NCBI RefSeq assembly: GCF_021083305.1
Contig: NZ_JAJFAY010000008.1
Location: 62,001-126,000 of the forward strand
Length of the DNA stretch: 64,000 nt
Direction: 5' to 3'
Source: Haladaptatus sp. DYF46
Lineage (GTDB): Archaea; Halobacteriota; Halobacteria; Halobacteriales; Haladaptataceae
How positions within the stretch are numbered: the stretch's first letter is position 1; every line of letters begins with the position of its first letter. The notes below the pieces were generated by a model. The model was not told the origin of the DNA. It saw only the letters and a program-made list of their open reading frames with translations, and made no database searches. The translations under genes and the position numbers were made by a program. Below, one piece after another: positions 26,206 through 35,503 of the stretch.

Positions 26206-26375
26206 AAGCTATCAATATTTCTTCGAATTAATTTACCGCCGTAACTCGGCCAAACAATACGTGGTGTAATTGTGGATCTGGTCTCAACGCACTTTTGCAT
26301 TTACAAACGTTGTACTCCTCTTCAGCACTCCGTAACTTCTCAAGTATCAGCTGCAGAATTGACACAGCTTTTTCC
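26206..26375 (-). pseudogene. Relic of the zinc-ribbon gene found intact at 55500-55688
   Basis: Minus-strand translation begins SILQLILEKLRSAEEEYN, matching SIFQLILDRLRDANEEY of the intact protein. The start codon has lost its position, frameshifts follow, and the CxxC pairs are disrupted. The DNA stretch AATTTACCGCCGTAACTCGG parallels AGTTTACCGCCACAATCTGG of the intact copy. Confidence 0.7.
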
Positions 26376-26459
26376 TACTCAACTCTGCCATTTTCCCATT
26401 AATAATATTCAGTGCAAAAATGATAATCTGTGGCTCCCAGTACTGCACAGATAACCGTA

Positions 26460-26580
26460 GTCGTTATTTCATAAGAGTTAGAGACGCAACACGGAGAACC
26501 CTACATTTGCTGCAAGAGTCACGAGAGAGATAGCTATAGCATAACAAAAGTATCCAAACGATCCATGGATTATGAATCAA
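26460..26580 (-). pseudogene. Relic of the small membrane gene found intact at 55786-56016
   Basis: The stretch with CATAACAAAAGTATCCAAAC and then GATCCATGGATTATGAAT (about 26539-26576) parallels the intact gene's CATAAAAAAGGTAACCAAAA and GATCCCTTGATTATAAAT. No open frame remains. It lies to the right of the zinc-ribbon relic, the same order as the intact pair. Confidence 0.6.
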
Positions 26581-26788
26581 TTCCCTCGTTCCACTTTCTC
26601 TGCTGTCTCTCATCTAAACAAAAAAGGTCCAGGAAGATTTGCGGTGAGTAACATATACTACCAGAAAGCTAAAACAGGTCTAATACTCCATATTTCATTT
26701 CTGTATTGACTAGGTTTTCTAGATCTACTCAGTGGATGAATTCCCTCATCCTTACAACCATTGACGATATCTCCATAGGTAAGAACTA

Positions 26789-27910
26789 ATGACGGGTACG
26801 AGACGGAGATTTGTTAAGATGAGTAGTGTAGCAGGGATTGGTCTCCTTGCAGGTTGTAGTGCGCCCGGAACATCCTCTAACAAGGAAAGGGTTACACCGG
26901 TTGATATTAGAGGTGCTCTCTATCTACCAACTCGGGATTTTAATTTCTACCAGATGTGGGAAAATTATTCGCCCGAAATAATCGAGCGTGACCTCAGCTA
27001 TGCGGCACAGTTGAATTTGAATGCGATTCGAACATGGGTGAATTATGAGTTTTGGCTTGAAAACCCACGGGCTCATAGAAAAGCGATAGACCATTTTCTC
27101 TCGACCGCAGCAGATAAAAATATCAACGTCTTATTCAGTTTATTCGAAAATGTCGGCACAACACCAAGCCATGAGAATTTAATAAATACAGATCCCCAAA
27201 CTGCAACACCGGTACGGTCTCCCTCGCTAGCGGTCGTTCAAGATAAGAAGCGGTGGACGAAACCACGAGAATTCGTTCGGTGGTTTATGGATCGTTACCG
27301 TGATGATGGCCGGATGCTCGCTATCGAGGTGATGAATGAACCAGGATGGCGTAACGACGTAAAGAAATTCGCTAAAGATATGTTTTACACGCTTCAGCAG
27401 TACCGCGGTGCAGTTCCATTAACGGTTGGTGCGACTAGTCTGATTAATAGCGTGGACTATCTCGACTGGGGAAGCGATATAATACAGTTTCATTACAATT
27501 ACCCATCTAGCAGGAATATATTTAGAGATTTACTGCAAGATTATCGTAAAATATCCGAGCAAGTTGAGCAACCGATTTGGCTAACAGAGTGGCAAAAGGT
27601 GGCCTCATTTGGCTGGAACAACTCGAGTCAAGCGGTGGAAGACTGGTATCCAGACTATTCATCACTAGCGCCACTTCTGCACAAATACGGTGTTGGCAAT
27701 TTCTTTTGGTCACTCATGCTAAAGCCAGCGTATACGATCCCAATGCGACAAAAAGGTGTTCTCAATGGCCTTTTTTACGAAGATGGTGCTGTGTGGAGTC
27801 TAGAAGACGCGCGAAGTATCAAAGGCATGTCCGGCGACCGTTCGTTTTCGGGTGTTGAACGAAAACAGTGGCCTCAATGGATTAATGCAATAAAGCGTCC
27901 ACAAAGCTAA
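26789..27910 (+). CDS. GH5-like glycoside hydrolase lipoprotein
   Basis: 373 residues. Twin-arginine signal (TRRRFVKMSS) and lipobox LLAGC (C23) predict a lipid-anchored extracellular protein. The body is a TIM-barrel of the cellulase/mannanase type (clan GH-A): LNLNAIRTWVNYEFWLENPR, then LAIEVMNEPGW with the acid/base E184 of the NEP motif, IIQFHYNYPS, and PIWLTEWQK with the likely nucleophile E267. Length is usual for a single-domain enzyme. Substrate unknown; the context suggests surface or exopolysaccharide. Confidence 0.82.
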   Translation: MTGTRRRFVKMSSVAGIGLLAGCSAPGTSSNKERVTPVDIRGALYLPTRDFNFYQMWENYSPEIIERDLSYAAQLNLNAIRTWVNYEFWLENPRAHRKAIDHFLSTAADKNINVLFSLFENVGTTPSHENLINTDPQTATPVRSPSLAVVQDKKRWTKPREFVRWFMDRYRDDGRMLAIEVMNEPGWRNDVKKFAKDMFYTLQQYRGAVPLTVGATSLINSVDYLDWGSDIIQFHYNYPSSRNIFRDLLQDYRKISEQVEQPIWLTEWQKVASFGWNNSSQAVEDWYPDYSSLAPLLHKYGVGNFFWSLMLKPAYTIPMRQKGVLNGLFYEDGAVWSLEDARSIKGMSGDRSFSGVERKQWPQWINAIKRPQS

Positions 27911-27937
27911 ACTCGAGAATTCGATGTAGAAACGGGT

Positions 27938-28606
27938 TTATAATATATTTATTCTATTATTTGAAAGTGAATTATTGCCTATTTCTATCTGGTCAATACC
28001 ATCGTCAACTCTTATTCCGATGGTATTGTTTTGAATCGTATTTGATTTAATTCGTACCTGGGAAGCATTCTCCACTGAGATTCCAAAAACGTTCGACGAC
28101 GCCTCGACATTTTCTATATTAGCAGTCATTGTCTGCCGAAACTCCACTCCGTTATGCCAATTAGTAACAGATAAGTTTTGTATTTTAACACCGCTATTTA
28201 CCTTCGAAGTACTCACTTGAATTCCTGTGGTGTGACTATTTCCGCGCCCACTTATTGTATGTCCGTTACCGTCTAAAACGACGCCACCTGATAGAATTTT
28301 GATGCAAGATTCGGAAATACCAGTCCCACCACCATTTGTGATATTACTTCTCAGTTCGTAATACCCAGGTTTATCAACGGATTTGCACGTGTTGATAGTT
28401 TTCTTGTTTTCAACCTTCGATATTTGATTTGCGTTTTGAGTGCCGAAACATCCTGAGGAAGAGATTGTGAAAATCAGGAGGACTATCAGCAGCTTTCTCT
28501 CTGTGTGCACAGAGGGGACAACGAGTTCATCCCCAATATGTTTATTGAGAGATTCTATGGAAAAACTCGCAAACTGCCAATCATGCCTTTGATAGTAAAT
28601 GTTCAC
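27938..28606 (-). CDS. Small beta-helix lipoprotein (NosD-like), paralogue 1
   Basis: 222 residues from ATG 28606, or about 190 from the GTG at 28510, which gives a better signal peptide (VHTERKLLIVLLIF then SSSGC lipobox). The remainder is a right-handed beta-helix: GVVLDGNGHTISGRGNSHTT, VKIQNLSVTNWHNGVEF, NIENVEASSNVFGISVENAS, VRIKSNTIQNNTIGIRV. The pattern matches NosD/DUF-type carbohydrate-binding repeats. Two related proteins lie at 41772-42416 and 48732-49364. Probably surface-bound; convergent to the GH5-like gene. Confidence 0.75.
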   Translation of the reverse strand: MNIYYQRHDWQFASFSIESLNKHIGDELVVPSVHTERKLLIVLLIFTISSSGCFGTQNANQISKVENKKTINTCKSVDKPGYYELRSNITNGGGTGISESCIKILSGGVVLDGNGHTISGRGNSHTTGIQVSTSKVNSGVKIQNLSVTNWHNGVEFRQTMTANIENVEASSNVFGISVENASQVRIKSNTIQNNTIGIRVDDGIDQIEIGNNSLSNNRINIL

Positions 28607-28627
28607 ACCATATATAGAGACTGAACT

Positions 28628-28645
28628 GCACTGTCTAGTTAAGCG
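28628..28645 (+). repeat. Possible solo IS6 terminal repeat
   Basis: GCACTGTCTAGTTAAGCG resembles GGCACTGTCTAGATAAGG at the left end of the IS6-type element (63688-63705) in the same orientation, but no transposase follows. Confidence 0.35.
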
Positions 28646-28873
28646 ATTCTGTTATAGAGTAGCATTTCAAAGTCTCTAACGAAAGTGGATAGCGAATCAT
28701 GTTGTCTCATAATGACTAGATTTGAGCGAAATAGTCGAATTCCGCCTTCTTACGGCACAGCCAACCTCATTATCAAGAACCAGTTGTTTCCGAACAGTGC
28801 GTAAACCTCGTCAATCGTACCGTTATCGATGGATTTCCTTATTTAGATAGGATCTTTTTTGTCACGAGTAGTA

Positions 28874-29115
28874 TGCTACTGTTGCTGGTTTATTTGGCTA
28901 TTATCAGAGCCCACAAAGCGTATCGTGTCGATATCGACTATTAGGTCAGATTCACCGTCCCCGGTGGGCTCGTCGCTCCAGTGTATCGCCTCTTTATCCA
29001 TATTGACTACCACTTAAATGTCACTGAGCGACTGCTTCTTCAATCCGGAGAGGGACTGTTATTGGCAATCAGGCTTGGTTTGCTCTTCTATGCGGTTACA
29101 CGCCACGACTCACGC
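28874..29115 (+). pseudogene. Decayed DUF7521-like membrane gene
   Basis: Two fragments of one membrane protein in different frames: MLLLLVYLAIIRAHKAYRVD (from 28874, then a stop) and HLNVTERLLLQSGEGLLLAI followed by RLGLLFYAVTRH (to about 29105). The second matches the C-terminus of the intact protein at 54662-54997 (LTGRELITLHTIESLLLAIG, LGLLFYSIIQR). The middle is lost or scrambled. Confidence 0.6.
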
Positions 29116-29423
29116 TCAACACGCAAAGACGGTTATTCGACATCATTTGAGACGAATTTTTCGGAGATTGATGATCACCGCTACAATCGATAAACAATAC
29201 CTCCACTCACAGCAATACCCCACTTATGAAAACAGTATTGCCTTAGGTGTTCACTGCCAATCGGGAAAATTTCATAAAATAGAATCAATGGTTAGTTCGG
29301 TAGTTCTTTTTGTCCTATTTGCATGCATGGCCAGCATGGAAAACCAGCGGAGCATCATAATCGAACAGTATTGATCCGGAATCGTTTTCTTTGACCTCTG
29401 AAAGAGAGGATTGTCAGAGATTT

Positions 29424-29591
29424 ATGGCTAACGACACTGATAAAATCAATCGGGGTCTAATAGGGATCGGAATTACAGTCGGAGTTGGTATTGGGGTTGC
29501 ACTTGGTATTGCCCTGAATAATTTCGCATTCGGGATTGTGATAGGAATTATGATTGGTATGATTATTGGAATCGCCTTGGACTTTACATAG
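29424..29591 (+). CDS. Glycine-zipper membrane microprotein
   Basis: 55 residues from the ATG at 29424 (MANDTDKINRG). Two helices rich in GxxxG/GxG patterns, LIGIGITVGVGIGVALGIAL and FGIVIGIMIGMIIGIALDF, suggest tight helix packing and oligomers in the membrane. Similar short proteins occur widely in haloarchaea; function unknown. The longer frame from 29391 has no better start context. Confidence 0.6.
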   Translation: MANDTDKINRGLIGIGITVGVGIGVALGIALNNFAFGIVIGIMIGMIIGIALDFT

Positions 29592-29731
29592 GAGAGATAA
29601 TTCTATCTCTTCGATTGATCTCCCTTTAGAATGGCCCTCTCGAGTGTCATTAGTAGTGGACTCGTTGAACGATTTGGAGATAGAGCGTTTCAGTCCGTAA
29701 AACGGGAGAGACATTAGGGGCATGGATTGGG

Positions 29732-30276
29732 TTGATGGATGGTGTAGGACTAGTATACTTTGTTGGAAGTGTATCCGAGAAGGTCGTCCGGCTTTCCTCG
29801 GTTCCCGTTCTCACAGCTCGCACGCAGCCCGATGAGACACTTAAGTTCCCCTATGAAAATAACCCCATACCGACGGATGGAAGGTCTGTTGCGACGTACG
29901 CTGCCGATCATCTCGTTGAGCTTGCGGTAGCGCTTGATGCAACTGTGCACGTCCTTTCTGTTGTCGACGATAATACACTCGGAGCGGACATCGGGTCGAC
30001 GATTTCCGGAAAAGAAAATGAGGAGGCAGCAATTGACGCTGTCGAGACCGTCGTCTCTGAGGCCGAAACACGTGGAGTTGCCACTATCACCCGTCATATC
30101 GAATACGGAACGCCTGTCGAAGAAATTCTCGACTGTATCGAATCGAATGACATCCACGCCGTCGGGATGGAGGCGACAGAGAGACAGGTACAGATCGTAT
30201 TCTGCTCGGCAGTGACGCTGAAAAGACAGTGCGCTCCGCACCGGTCCCGGTCATGACTGTCGCAGAATCAGAGTAA
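29732..30276 (+). pseudogene. UspA tandem-domain gene, 5'-truncated and frameshifted
   Basis: The frame opens with the end of one UspA domain (FVGSVSEKVVRLSSVPVLTA), continues into a second domain (GRSVATYAADHLVELAVALD, TVHVLSVVDD, EYGTPVEEILDCIE) and then shifts frame near 30175-30185. In the shifted frame the expected ending is present: ETGTDRILLGSDAEKTVRSA and PVPVMTVAESE, stop at 30274-30276. So two lesions, loss of the first domain's start and a frameshift, mark it as a broken gene. Confidence 0.8.
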
Positions 30277-30571
30277 ATTCGGTCAGTCGAAATGGTTTCC
30301 AATGCTTATATCGATAGAATTTCCGACGAGGTCTAGTGTGCCACTGTGAACATGAGCATACTAAGAAGATCCGCAACCAGAACCGCGAGGTTCTGACAGT
30401 GATCCGCTTATTTTACGTAAATCGCCAAATACATTGCTGATATACACAGATTCGAGGAGAAAGCCCACAACTGAAGTAGTAGGTAAATGACAACTGCTGT
30501 CTCAACCAATAACGTTAATCTCCTTGTTCAGATTGCCACCCTCCTTGTCTATATCCATGTTTATGGAGCCT
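30277..30571. other. Junction between AT-richer DNA and the GC-rich glycan block
   Basis: Nearly 300 bases without a clear gene. A frame from 30487 starts MTTAVSTNNVNLLVQIATLL and VYIHVYGAFMK, a hydrophobic N-terminal fragment that then runs antisense through the epimerase gene; it may be the start of a membrane gene cut by insertion of the glycan block. Confidence 0.4.
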
Positions 30572-31576
30572 TTATGAAAGACATTTGTCACGCAGGAGCG
30601 AACGGACGCTCTTGGCGACGGATCGCTCGGGACGCCAACCTAGCTCGTGGCGAGCACGGGCCGTGTCGACGTCAAAGGACTCAACAAACGTCTCGTCGGA
30701 TCGGGGGTTCTCGACATCCCGACCGGCCTCATTAGCGGCAATCGACTGAACTAGTTCTGCGATCTCTATGACGCTCATATCTTCATTGCCGACGATCTCG
30801 TATCCCTCGGCACCTGTCTTCCCGCGATCGAGATCGTCGAGCAACAACTCTGTGCTCTTCACGTACGCCTGAGCCACGTCGTCGACGTGGACGTAATTCC
30901 GCGACTGCGTTCCCGGTTCGTGCACAGTCAGCTCTCGACCCTCGGACACGCGATTGACGAAGAAGTTGATAACAGATCCCTTGGAGACGGGTCGTCCGTT
31001 GACCTCATGTTCGCCGTAGAGATTTGATTTCAGATAGCAGTGGGCTGGGAAGGCACCATCGGCCATGGCGGCGACAGCGTGTTCGCCAACGAGTTTCGTC
31101 CGACCGTACCAGTTTAGCGGATCGCGCGGGTGATCGATCGTGATTGGAAATTCCGAGGGATCGCCGAGAACGGCCGCGCTGAACGGAAAGACGAGCGCGG
31201 CGCCGGTCTTGCGGCAGAACCAAGCAACGTTGTTCGTCCCACCAATATTCACCTCGTAGGCGAGGTCCTGTCGCTCCTCGCAGTCTTGGACGCCAGTGAT
31301 CGCTGCAAGGTGGAGGACGACGTCCGCGCCGTTGAGAAATGATTCCAGTTGACCGCGGTCGCGCAGGTCTACGTGTTCGATCTCGACGTCACCGACCTGC
31401 CGAACATCGCCGAGCCAGAAGTTGTCCATCGCGGTCACTGTCCAGTCGGCGTGGGCCGCCGTGAGGTGGTACAGGACGCGGCTCCCAATGTATCCCGCGG
31501 CGCCGGTGACTGCAACCGTCGGCGTCTTTTCGTCATCCGTTCTCTCACCCGTCGACGCATCGTCGTTGGCAGTCAT
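30572..31576 (-). CDS. NAD-dependent sugar epimerase/dehydratase (extended SDR)
   Basis: 334 residues. NAD-binding fingerprint VAVTGAAGYIGSRVLYHL (GxxGxxG, about 22-35), VVLHLAAITGVQDCE, an FPFSAAVLGDP strand with the catalytic Ser region, and WYGRTKLVGEH (YxxxK). RNYVHVDDVAQAYVKS is the usual late landmark. It probably makes or interconverts a nucleotide-activated sugar. It is the third gene in a leftward operon: SqdB-like, epimerase, epimerase. Its ATG overlaps the ancestral stop (ATGA) of the broken epimerase gene before it, evidence of tight translational coupling before that gene acquired an early stop. Confidence 0.85.
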   Translation of the reverse strand: MTANDDASTGERTDDEKTPTVAVTGAAGYIGSRVLYHLTAAHADWTVTAMDNFWLGDVRQVGDVEIEHVDLRDRGQLESFLNGADVVLHLAAITGVQDCEERQDLAYEVNIGGTNNVAWFCRKTGAALVFPFSAAVLGDPSEFPITIDHPRDPLNWYGRTKLVGEHAVAAMADGAFPAHCYLKSNLYGEHEVNGRPVSKGSVINFFVNRVSEGRELTVHEPGTQSRNYVHVDDVAQAYVKSTELLLDDLDRGKTGAEGYEIVGNEDMSVIEIAELVQSIAANEAGRDVENPRSDETFVESFDVDTARARHELGWRPERSVAKSVRSLLRDKCLS

Positions 31577-32595
31577 TCGTCATCACCGCTCCCGAATAAG
31601 CCCGAATACCGTCCGTCGGCTCCGAGTCCTGCTGTCGGCGTTGGCGGCTTGGTGGTGCGTTCCCGAAATCGTCGCGCGAGATCGACGACTCCGTCTCGGA
31701 CTGACAGCTCCAGTTCAAAGCCGGTCTCACCGAGGCGGTCGAAGTTCACGTGGTATGAGGGGCCAGGCTGTTTTTCTCCCAGTTAGGTGATATCAACTGA
31801 CTGATCGAGTTCCTCTCGAACGATTTTTGCGATTTCGGCGATGCGGTAGTTCTCCTTGTTGCTCCAGACATTGTACACCGCCTGGAGCCACCGCTCGGGG
31901 TGACAAGCGGCGCGGCTGAACGCTCGCGCCGCATCGTGCACGTGGATGAAGGGCCGCCAGTTGCTCCCGTCGCCGTAGACGGTAAGCGGCCGGTCCGTGA
32001 GCGCCCGGAAGACGAAGTGATTAATGACGAGGTTGAATCGGATACCAGGAGCATACCCGTAGTTGGTGCTCATTCGGAGCGCAGTCCCATTGAAACCGTA
32101 GGTCTCGACCGCTTCCATGAGGAGCTGTTCGGCCTGGAGCTTTGACTCTGCATACGGGTTCAGCGGTTCGGCGTCTGTCTCCTCGTCCAGACTTTTACTC
32201 GTCGTCTGGCCGTAGTTGTTGCAGGAGGACGCGAAGACGACCGTCTTAACACCCAGTTTCCCGGCGGCGGTAAGGACGTTCTCTGTGCCATCGTAATTGA
32301 CCGCGAACGTCTCCTCGCGACGGTTGTGTGTATTGTCGGCGCCCGTTATCGCCGCGAGATGGATCACCGCGTCGACGCCACGCATTACGCTCTCGACTGA
32401 CCCGTACTTGCGGACGTCGCCACGCTGGAACGAGAGTGCAGCATCCCCGCCGAGACCAGTTCTGATGAGGTTGCGCGGCGACCCCGCTTCGAGGGAGTCA
32501 AACACCGTCACCCGCTCAACCTCCCCCTCGGAAAGCAGTTGCGGGACGAGTACGCTACCGATGTACCCGCAGCCTCCGGTCACTAGGACACGCAT
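31573..32595 (-). pseudogene. Sugar epimerase interrupted by one in-frame stop codon
   Basis: The frame gives 270 residues from ATG 32595 to a TAA at 31783-31785: VLVTGGCGYIGSVLVPQLLS, VIHLAAITGADNTHNRREE, FASSCNNYGQ, LNPYAESKLQAEQLL (YxxxK). Directly after the TAA the same frame continues for 69 residues with SDR-like sequence (LGEKQPGPSYHVNFDRL, then GETGFELELSVRDGVVDLA and RRF), ending in TGA at 31573-31575, which overlaps the next ATG as ATGA. The ancestral protein was about 340 residues. A TAC/TAT to TAA change (Tyr) is the simplest explanation. The truncated product lacks part of the substrate domain and is probably weak or inactive. Confidence 0.85.
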
Positions 32596-32597
32596 GG

Positions 32598-33764
32598 TTA
32601 GTCGTCAGCGAGAACGCCCGGCAGGAAGCGATCCTCATGGGTTTCAATCGTGTTCTCGTGGCGGGTGAGCGTCTCAAAGATGTCGCGTACACTCTCCTCG
32701 AACGACTGCGCTTGCTCGCCGATGAGAGATCCGTACCGATCATGCTCAATCTCCATCTCGTGGGTTTCGTCCTCCTCGCGGGGGTTAACGAAGTGTTCGA
32801 CCTCAACATCGTAGTCGAACTCGCGACCGACCTGGGCGATCGTGTCGGCGATTTCGACGATGGAAATGGCCCGCGTCACTTGGTTGTAGACGGTGAGACC
32901 CTCCTCGTCCTTCGTGTCGGTCGCCAACCGCGCAAGTCCCTCGACGGCATCTTCGAGGCTCACGAACGGTTTTCGCTGTTTCCCCTTTCCGTAGACCGTA
33001 ACGGGGTAGCCCGCGACCGCCTGTGCACAGAAACGATGGGTGACGGTGCCAAAGTAGTAGTCAAAGTCGAACCGTGTCTTCAAGCGGTCGTCGACTCGCG
33101 TCTCCTCAGTCTCGGTGCCGTAGACGATCGCCGTCCGGACGTCGCTGATTGGAATATCGAACTGTTGGTGGGCGAGACGCATGTTCGCTGCGTCGTGGCT
33201 TTTCGTCAAGTGGTACCATGACCCGGTCATTGCCGGGAACGGTACCTCATCCTCCTGTCCCTGGTTATGCATCCTCGCTCCGCCCTCCGGGATCGGGAAA
33301 TCTGGCGCGCCATAGACGCCAGTGGTCGTCGTCTCAACGAAGTGTGTGTCGGTGAGCTCCGCCTCCTCGAGTCCCCACAGTAGGTTGCGGGTTGCCTGGA
33401 GGTTATTGTCCTGGGTATAATTTGCGCGGTCACCGTCGATCTGGGAGTATGGAGCAGAGGGTTGCGCCGCGGTGTGGATTATCGTCAAGGGTTCGTGAAC
33501 CCGGAGGAATCGGTCGACGAACGCCTTATCGGTAAGGTCGCCTTCGATGAATGAGAGGTTTCCAAGGTTGTGGATGTCCCGAGCGGCTGCCAGCCGCTCG
33601 TCTGCGTTGGCGACCGGTACAGCAGACGTCGAACCGACTTCCTCGACCCATCGGCGGCGAACGAAGTTGTCGACGAGCACAACACGTGTCTCGCTGCGGG
33701 CGGCGATGCGGAGACTAGTTGGCCAACCGAGATAGCCGTCGGCACCGGTAACAAGAACCGTCAT
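32598..33764 (-). CDS. sqdB: UDP-sulfoquinovose synthase family (SqdB/Agl3-like)
   Basis: 388 residues with the SqdB pattern: VLVTGADGYLGWPTSLRIAA at the N-terminus, VLVDNFVRRRWVEEVGS, IIHTAAQPSAPYSQIDGD (the family's AxQPSAPYSxID signature), ETTTTGVYGAPDFPIPEG, GSWYHLTKSHDAANM (YxxxK), RFDFDYYFGTVTHRFC and VTVYGKGKQRKPFVSLEDAV. The family adds sulfite to UDP-glucose, giving UDP-sulfoquinovose, the donor for sulfonated lipids or N-glycans. In archaea, sulfoquinovose has been found in N-glycans, so a surface-glycan role is likely. First gene of the epimerase trio; the next ATG follows its stop by two bases. Confidence 0.87.
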   Translation of the reverse strand: MTVLVTGADGYLGWPTSLRIAARSETRVVLVDNFVRRRWVEEVGSTSAVPVANADERLAAARDIHNLGNLSFIEGDLTDKAFVDRFLRVHEPLTIIHTAAQPSAPYSQIDGDRANYTQDNNLQATRNLLWGLEEAELTDTHFVETTTTGVYGAPDFPIPEGGARMHNQGQEDEVPFPAMTGSWYHLTKSHDAANMRLAHQQFDIPISDVRTAIVYGTETEETRVDDRLKTRFDFDYYFGTVTHRFCAQAVAGYPVTVYGKGKQRKPFVSLEDAVEGLARLATDTKDEEGLTVYNQVTRAISIVEIADTIAQVGREFDYDVEVEHFVNPREEDETHEMEIEHDRYGSLIGEQAQSFEESVRDIFETLTRHENTIETHEDRFLPGVLADD

Positions 33765-33831
33765 AATTCGTCGGGTACTCCCCCTATTACTAATAAATAT
33801 TCATTGATAAGAAGCGGTAATGGGAGTCCGT

Positions 33832-35376
33832 TTACTCCATGTATCCGAACTGTTTGAGTCGGTCGGAGACTTCATCGGCCGCGCGTCGACCGCCGGCTGA
33901 GTCCACGGCGATCGGTTCCCGGCGCTCCCACGACGGCTCGTCGGAGAGTATCGGGAGAACTTCGCCGTGCATGTCCGTCGGGACGTCACAGCCGGCGCTC
34001 ACCAGCAGTGTGGGTGCGAGGTCAAGGATACTGATCCGATCGATCTCCCCCTGCGCGTCGAACGAGGGGCCGCTGGCGAGGAAGATGCCGCTCCGTGTGT
34101 TCTCCGCAGCCCAGCGGTTTGGTTCGGTCCGGATTCGACCACCGCCGATACCGTCGTTAACGTGAACGCCTGGGCGCTGATCCACAACGATTTCTGGGCC
34201 TTCGGAGACGTAGGAACCTGTGTAGACGTCCTCACCGCGGTGGACACCAGCGAACAGGTGGCCCTCGTCGTCCGTGACCATCCGGAGGTCGGCCATCAGT
34301 GCTTGGCGCACTGACTCGACGTCGAATGCGGGGTTGAGGTAGATCGGTCCCTGGGAACTCGCGACGGCTTTCGTCCGGTCGAGGTCGATTGCCTCCAGCT
34401 TCCGGCCACGCTTGAGCCCTGCCTGCTGGGGCACCAGTTGCTGGAGTCGCTCTGGGACCGTCTTCGCAAGTAAGTCGACAGCACCGGCACGTTTTGCGAG
34501 TCGTAGCGCGTTCTCCCGGGTGAGACCGAACGGGCGGAGGTAGTCTTCGAGGGTCCGCTCCCGCGTCTGGTAGCCGTTTTCAGCCAGCCATTCATTGATG
34601 TAGAACTCCGTTACTGTCGCAGTGCTCCCGTGGTCAGACATCAACACAAGATCCGTATCCTCCAGCTCCGCGACCCGGCCGAGCCACTCGTCAATCTTCT
34701 GCCACCCACGTCGAGTCGGTTCGTCGTCCCAGAAAAAGTGGTGGAGGACGTTAATGTAGAACAGTGTCAGGTGCAGATAGTCGAGATCACGCTCCTCGAA
34801 CAGTGAGAGGGCAGCCTCGAAACGGGCGTCGAACAGGTCAAGGATTTCCTCGACTTCCGCGCCGCGTTCGTCGTTCGATGAGAGCAGCGGATCCGGGTGG
34901 ACGCGGTAGTTGAATCGTTCTTCAAGCTCGTCGGCGAGGGGCGCCGGCACTGTATAGCCGGAGTCGATCGAGCGATACTCACCTGTGACCGCGTCCGGGC
35001 CGCCGCTCACGACGAAGCCGTCGATCTCGCGCGGAGGGTACATTGTCGGCATGTTGACGACGCCAGCGGTTCGACCCTCATCGTTGAGATAGTCCCAGAT
35101 CTCGGCAGTGTGAAAGTCACTACCGTTTGTGACATCGATCCGCCCCTCGGCCAGATCGACATGCTCGAACCAAAAGACGCCAAATCCGCCTGGATCCTTT
35201 CCTGATGAGTAACACTTCCAGTTCGGAAATGTCACCGGTGGCAGGCAGCTTCGACTCTCCGCCCACGTCCCATCCTGACGAAGCGCCGCTAGGTTGGGTA
35301 GTTCTCCCTCCTCGATCCAGGGGTCGAGCAGTCGCCAGCTAGCACCGTCGAGACCAAGAACGAATGTTCGGGTCAT
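33832..35376 (-). CDS. Alkaline-phosphatase-superfamily phosphodiesterase/nucleotide pyrophosphatase-like
   Basis: 514 residues. Landmarks of the superfamily: FVLGLDGASWRLLDPWIEEG (first metal Asp, D10), LPPVTFPNWKCYSSGKDPGG with nucleophile T49, DLVLMSDHGSTATVTEFYIN (second metal site Asp-His), and LDLAPTLLVSAGCDVPTDMHG near the end (late metal-binding region). This is the type I phosphodiesterase/AP family seen in many archaeal glycan clusters, where members may transfer or remove phosphate-linked groups. No signal peptide, so likely cytoplasmic. 67 bases upstream of the sqdB start, same strand, hence probably the same operon. Confidence 0.82.
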   Translation of the reverse strand: MTRTFVLGLDGASWRLLDPWIEEGELPNLAALRQDGTWAESRSCLPPVTFPNWKCYSSGKDPGGFGVFWFEHVDLAEGRIDVTNGSDFHTAEIWDYLNDEGRTAGVVNMPTMYPPREIDGFVVSGGPDAVTGEYRSIDSGYTVPAPLADELEERFNYRVHPDPLLSSNDERGAEVEEILDLFDARFEAALSLFEERDLDYLHLTLFYINVLHHFFWDDEPTRRGWQKIDEWLGRVAELEDTDLVLMSDHGSTATVTEFYINEWLAENGYQTRERTLEDYLRPFGLTRENALRLAKRAGAVDLLAKTVPERLQQLVPQQAGLKRGRKLEAIDLDRTKAVASSQGPIYLNPAFDVESVRQALMADLRMVTDDEGHLFAGVHRGEDVYTGSYVSEGPEIVVDQRPGVHVNDGIGGGRIRTEPNRWAAENTRSGIFLASGPSFDAQGEIDRISILDLAPTLLVSAGCDVPTDMHGEVLPILSDEPSWERREPIAVDSAGGRRAADEVSDRLKQFGYME

Positions 35377-35503
35377 ACTCTCCGTTGCTCGGTCAAGCTA
35401 GATAGATTCTTCTACCTCGATCGGTCCCTCATCCTCACCAAGTCCTTATCTTCATCAATTTCGTCACTTCTGTCGGATCCATACAGTCCACGCACGCGAT
35501 AGC

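Larger units (their letters stand above)
25480..26788. other. AT-rich stretch of 1.3 kb holding two gene relics
   Basis: No intact gene. The first ~700 bases hold nothing recognisable (the frame 25806-26045 has no family features). From about 26206 to 26580, minus-strand relics of a zinc-ribbon gene and of a small membrane gene are visible (separate entries). Confidence 0.6.
28607..29423. other. Gap of ~0.8 kb with relics only
   Basis: It contains the IS6-like end at 28628 and the DUF7521-type relic at 28874-29115. Nothing else recognisable; the frame 29018-29374 is out of phase with the relic and has no features. Confidence 0.5.
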
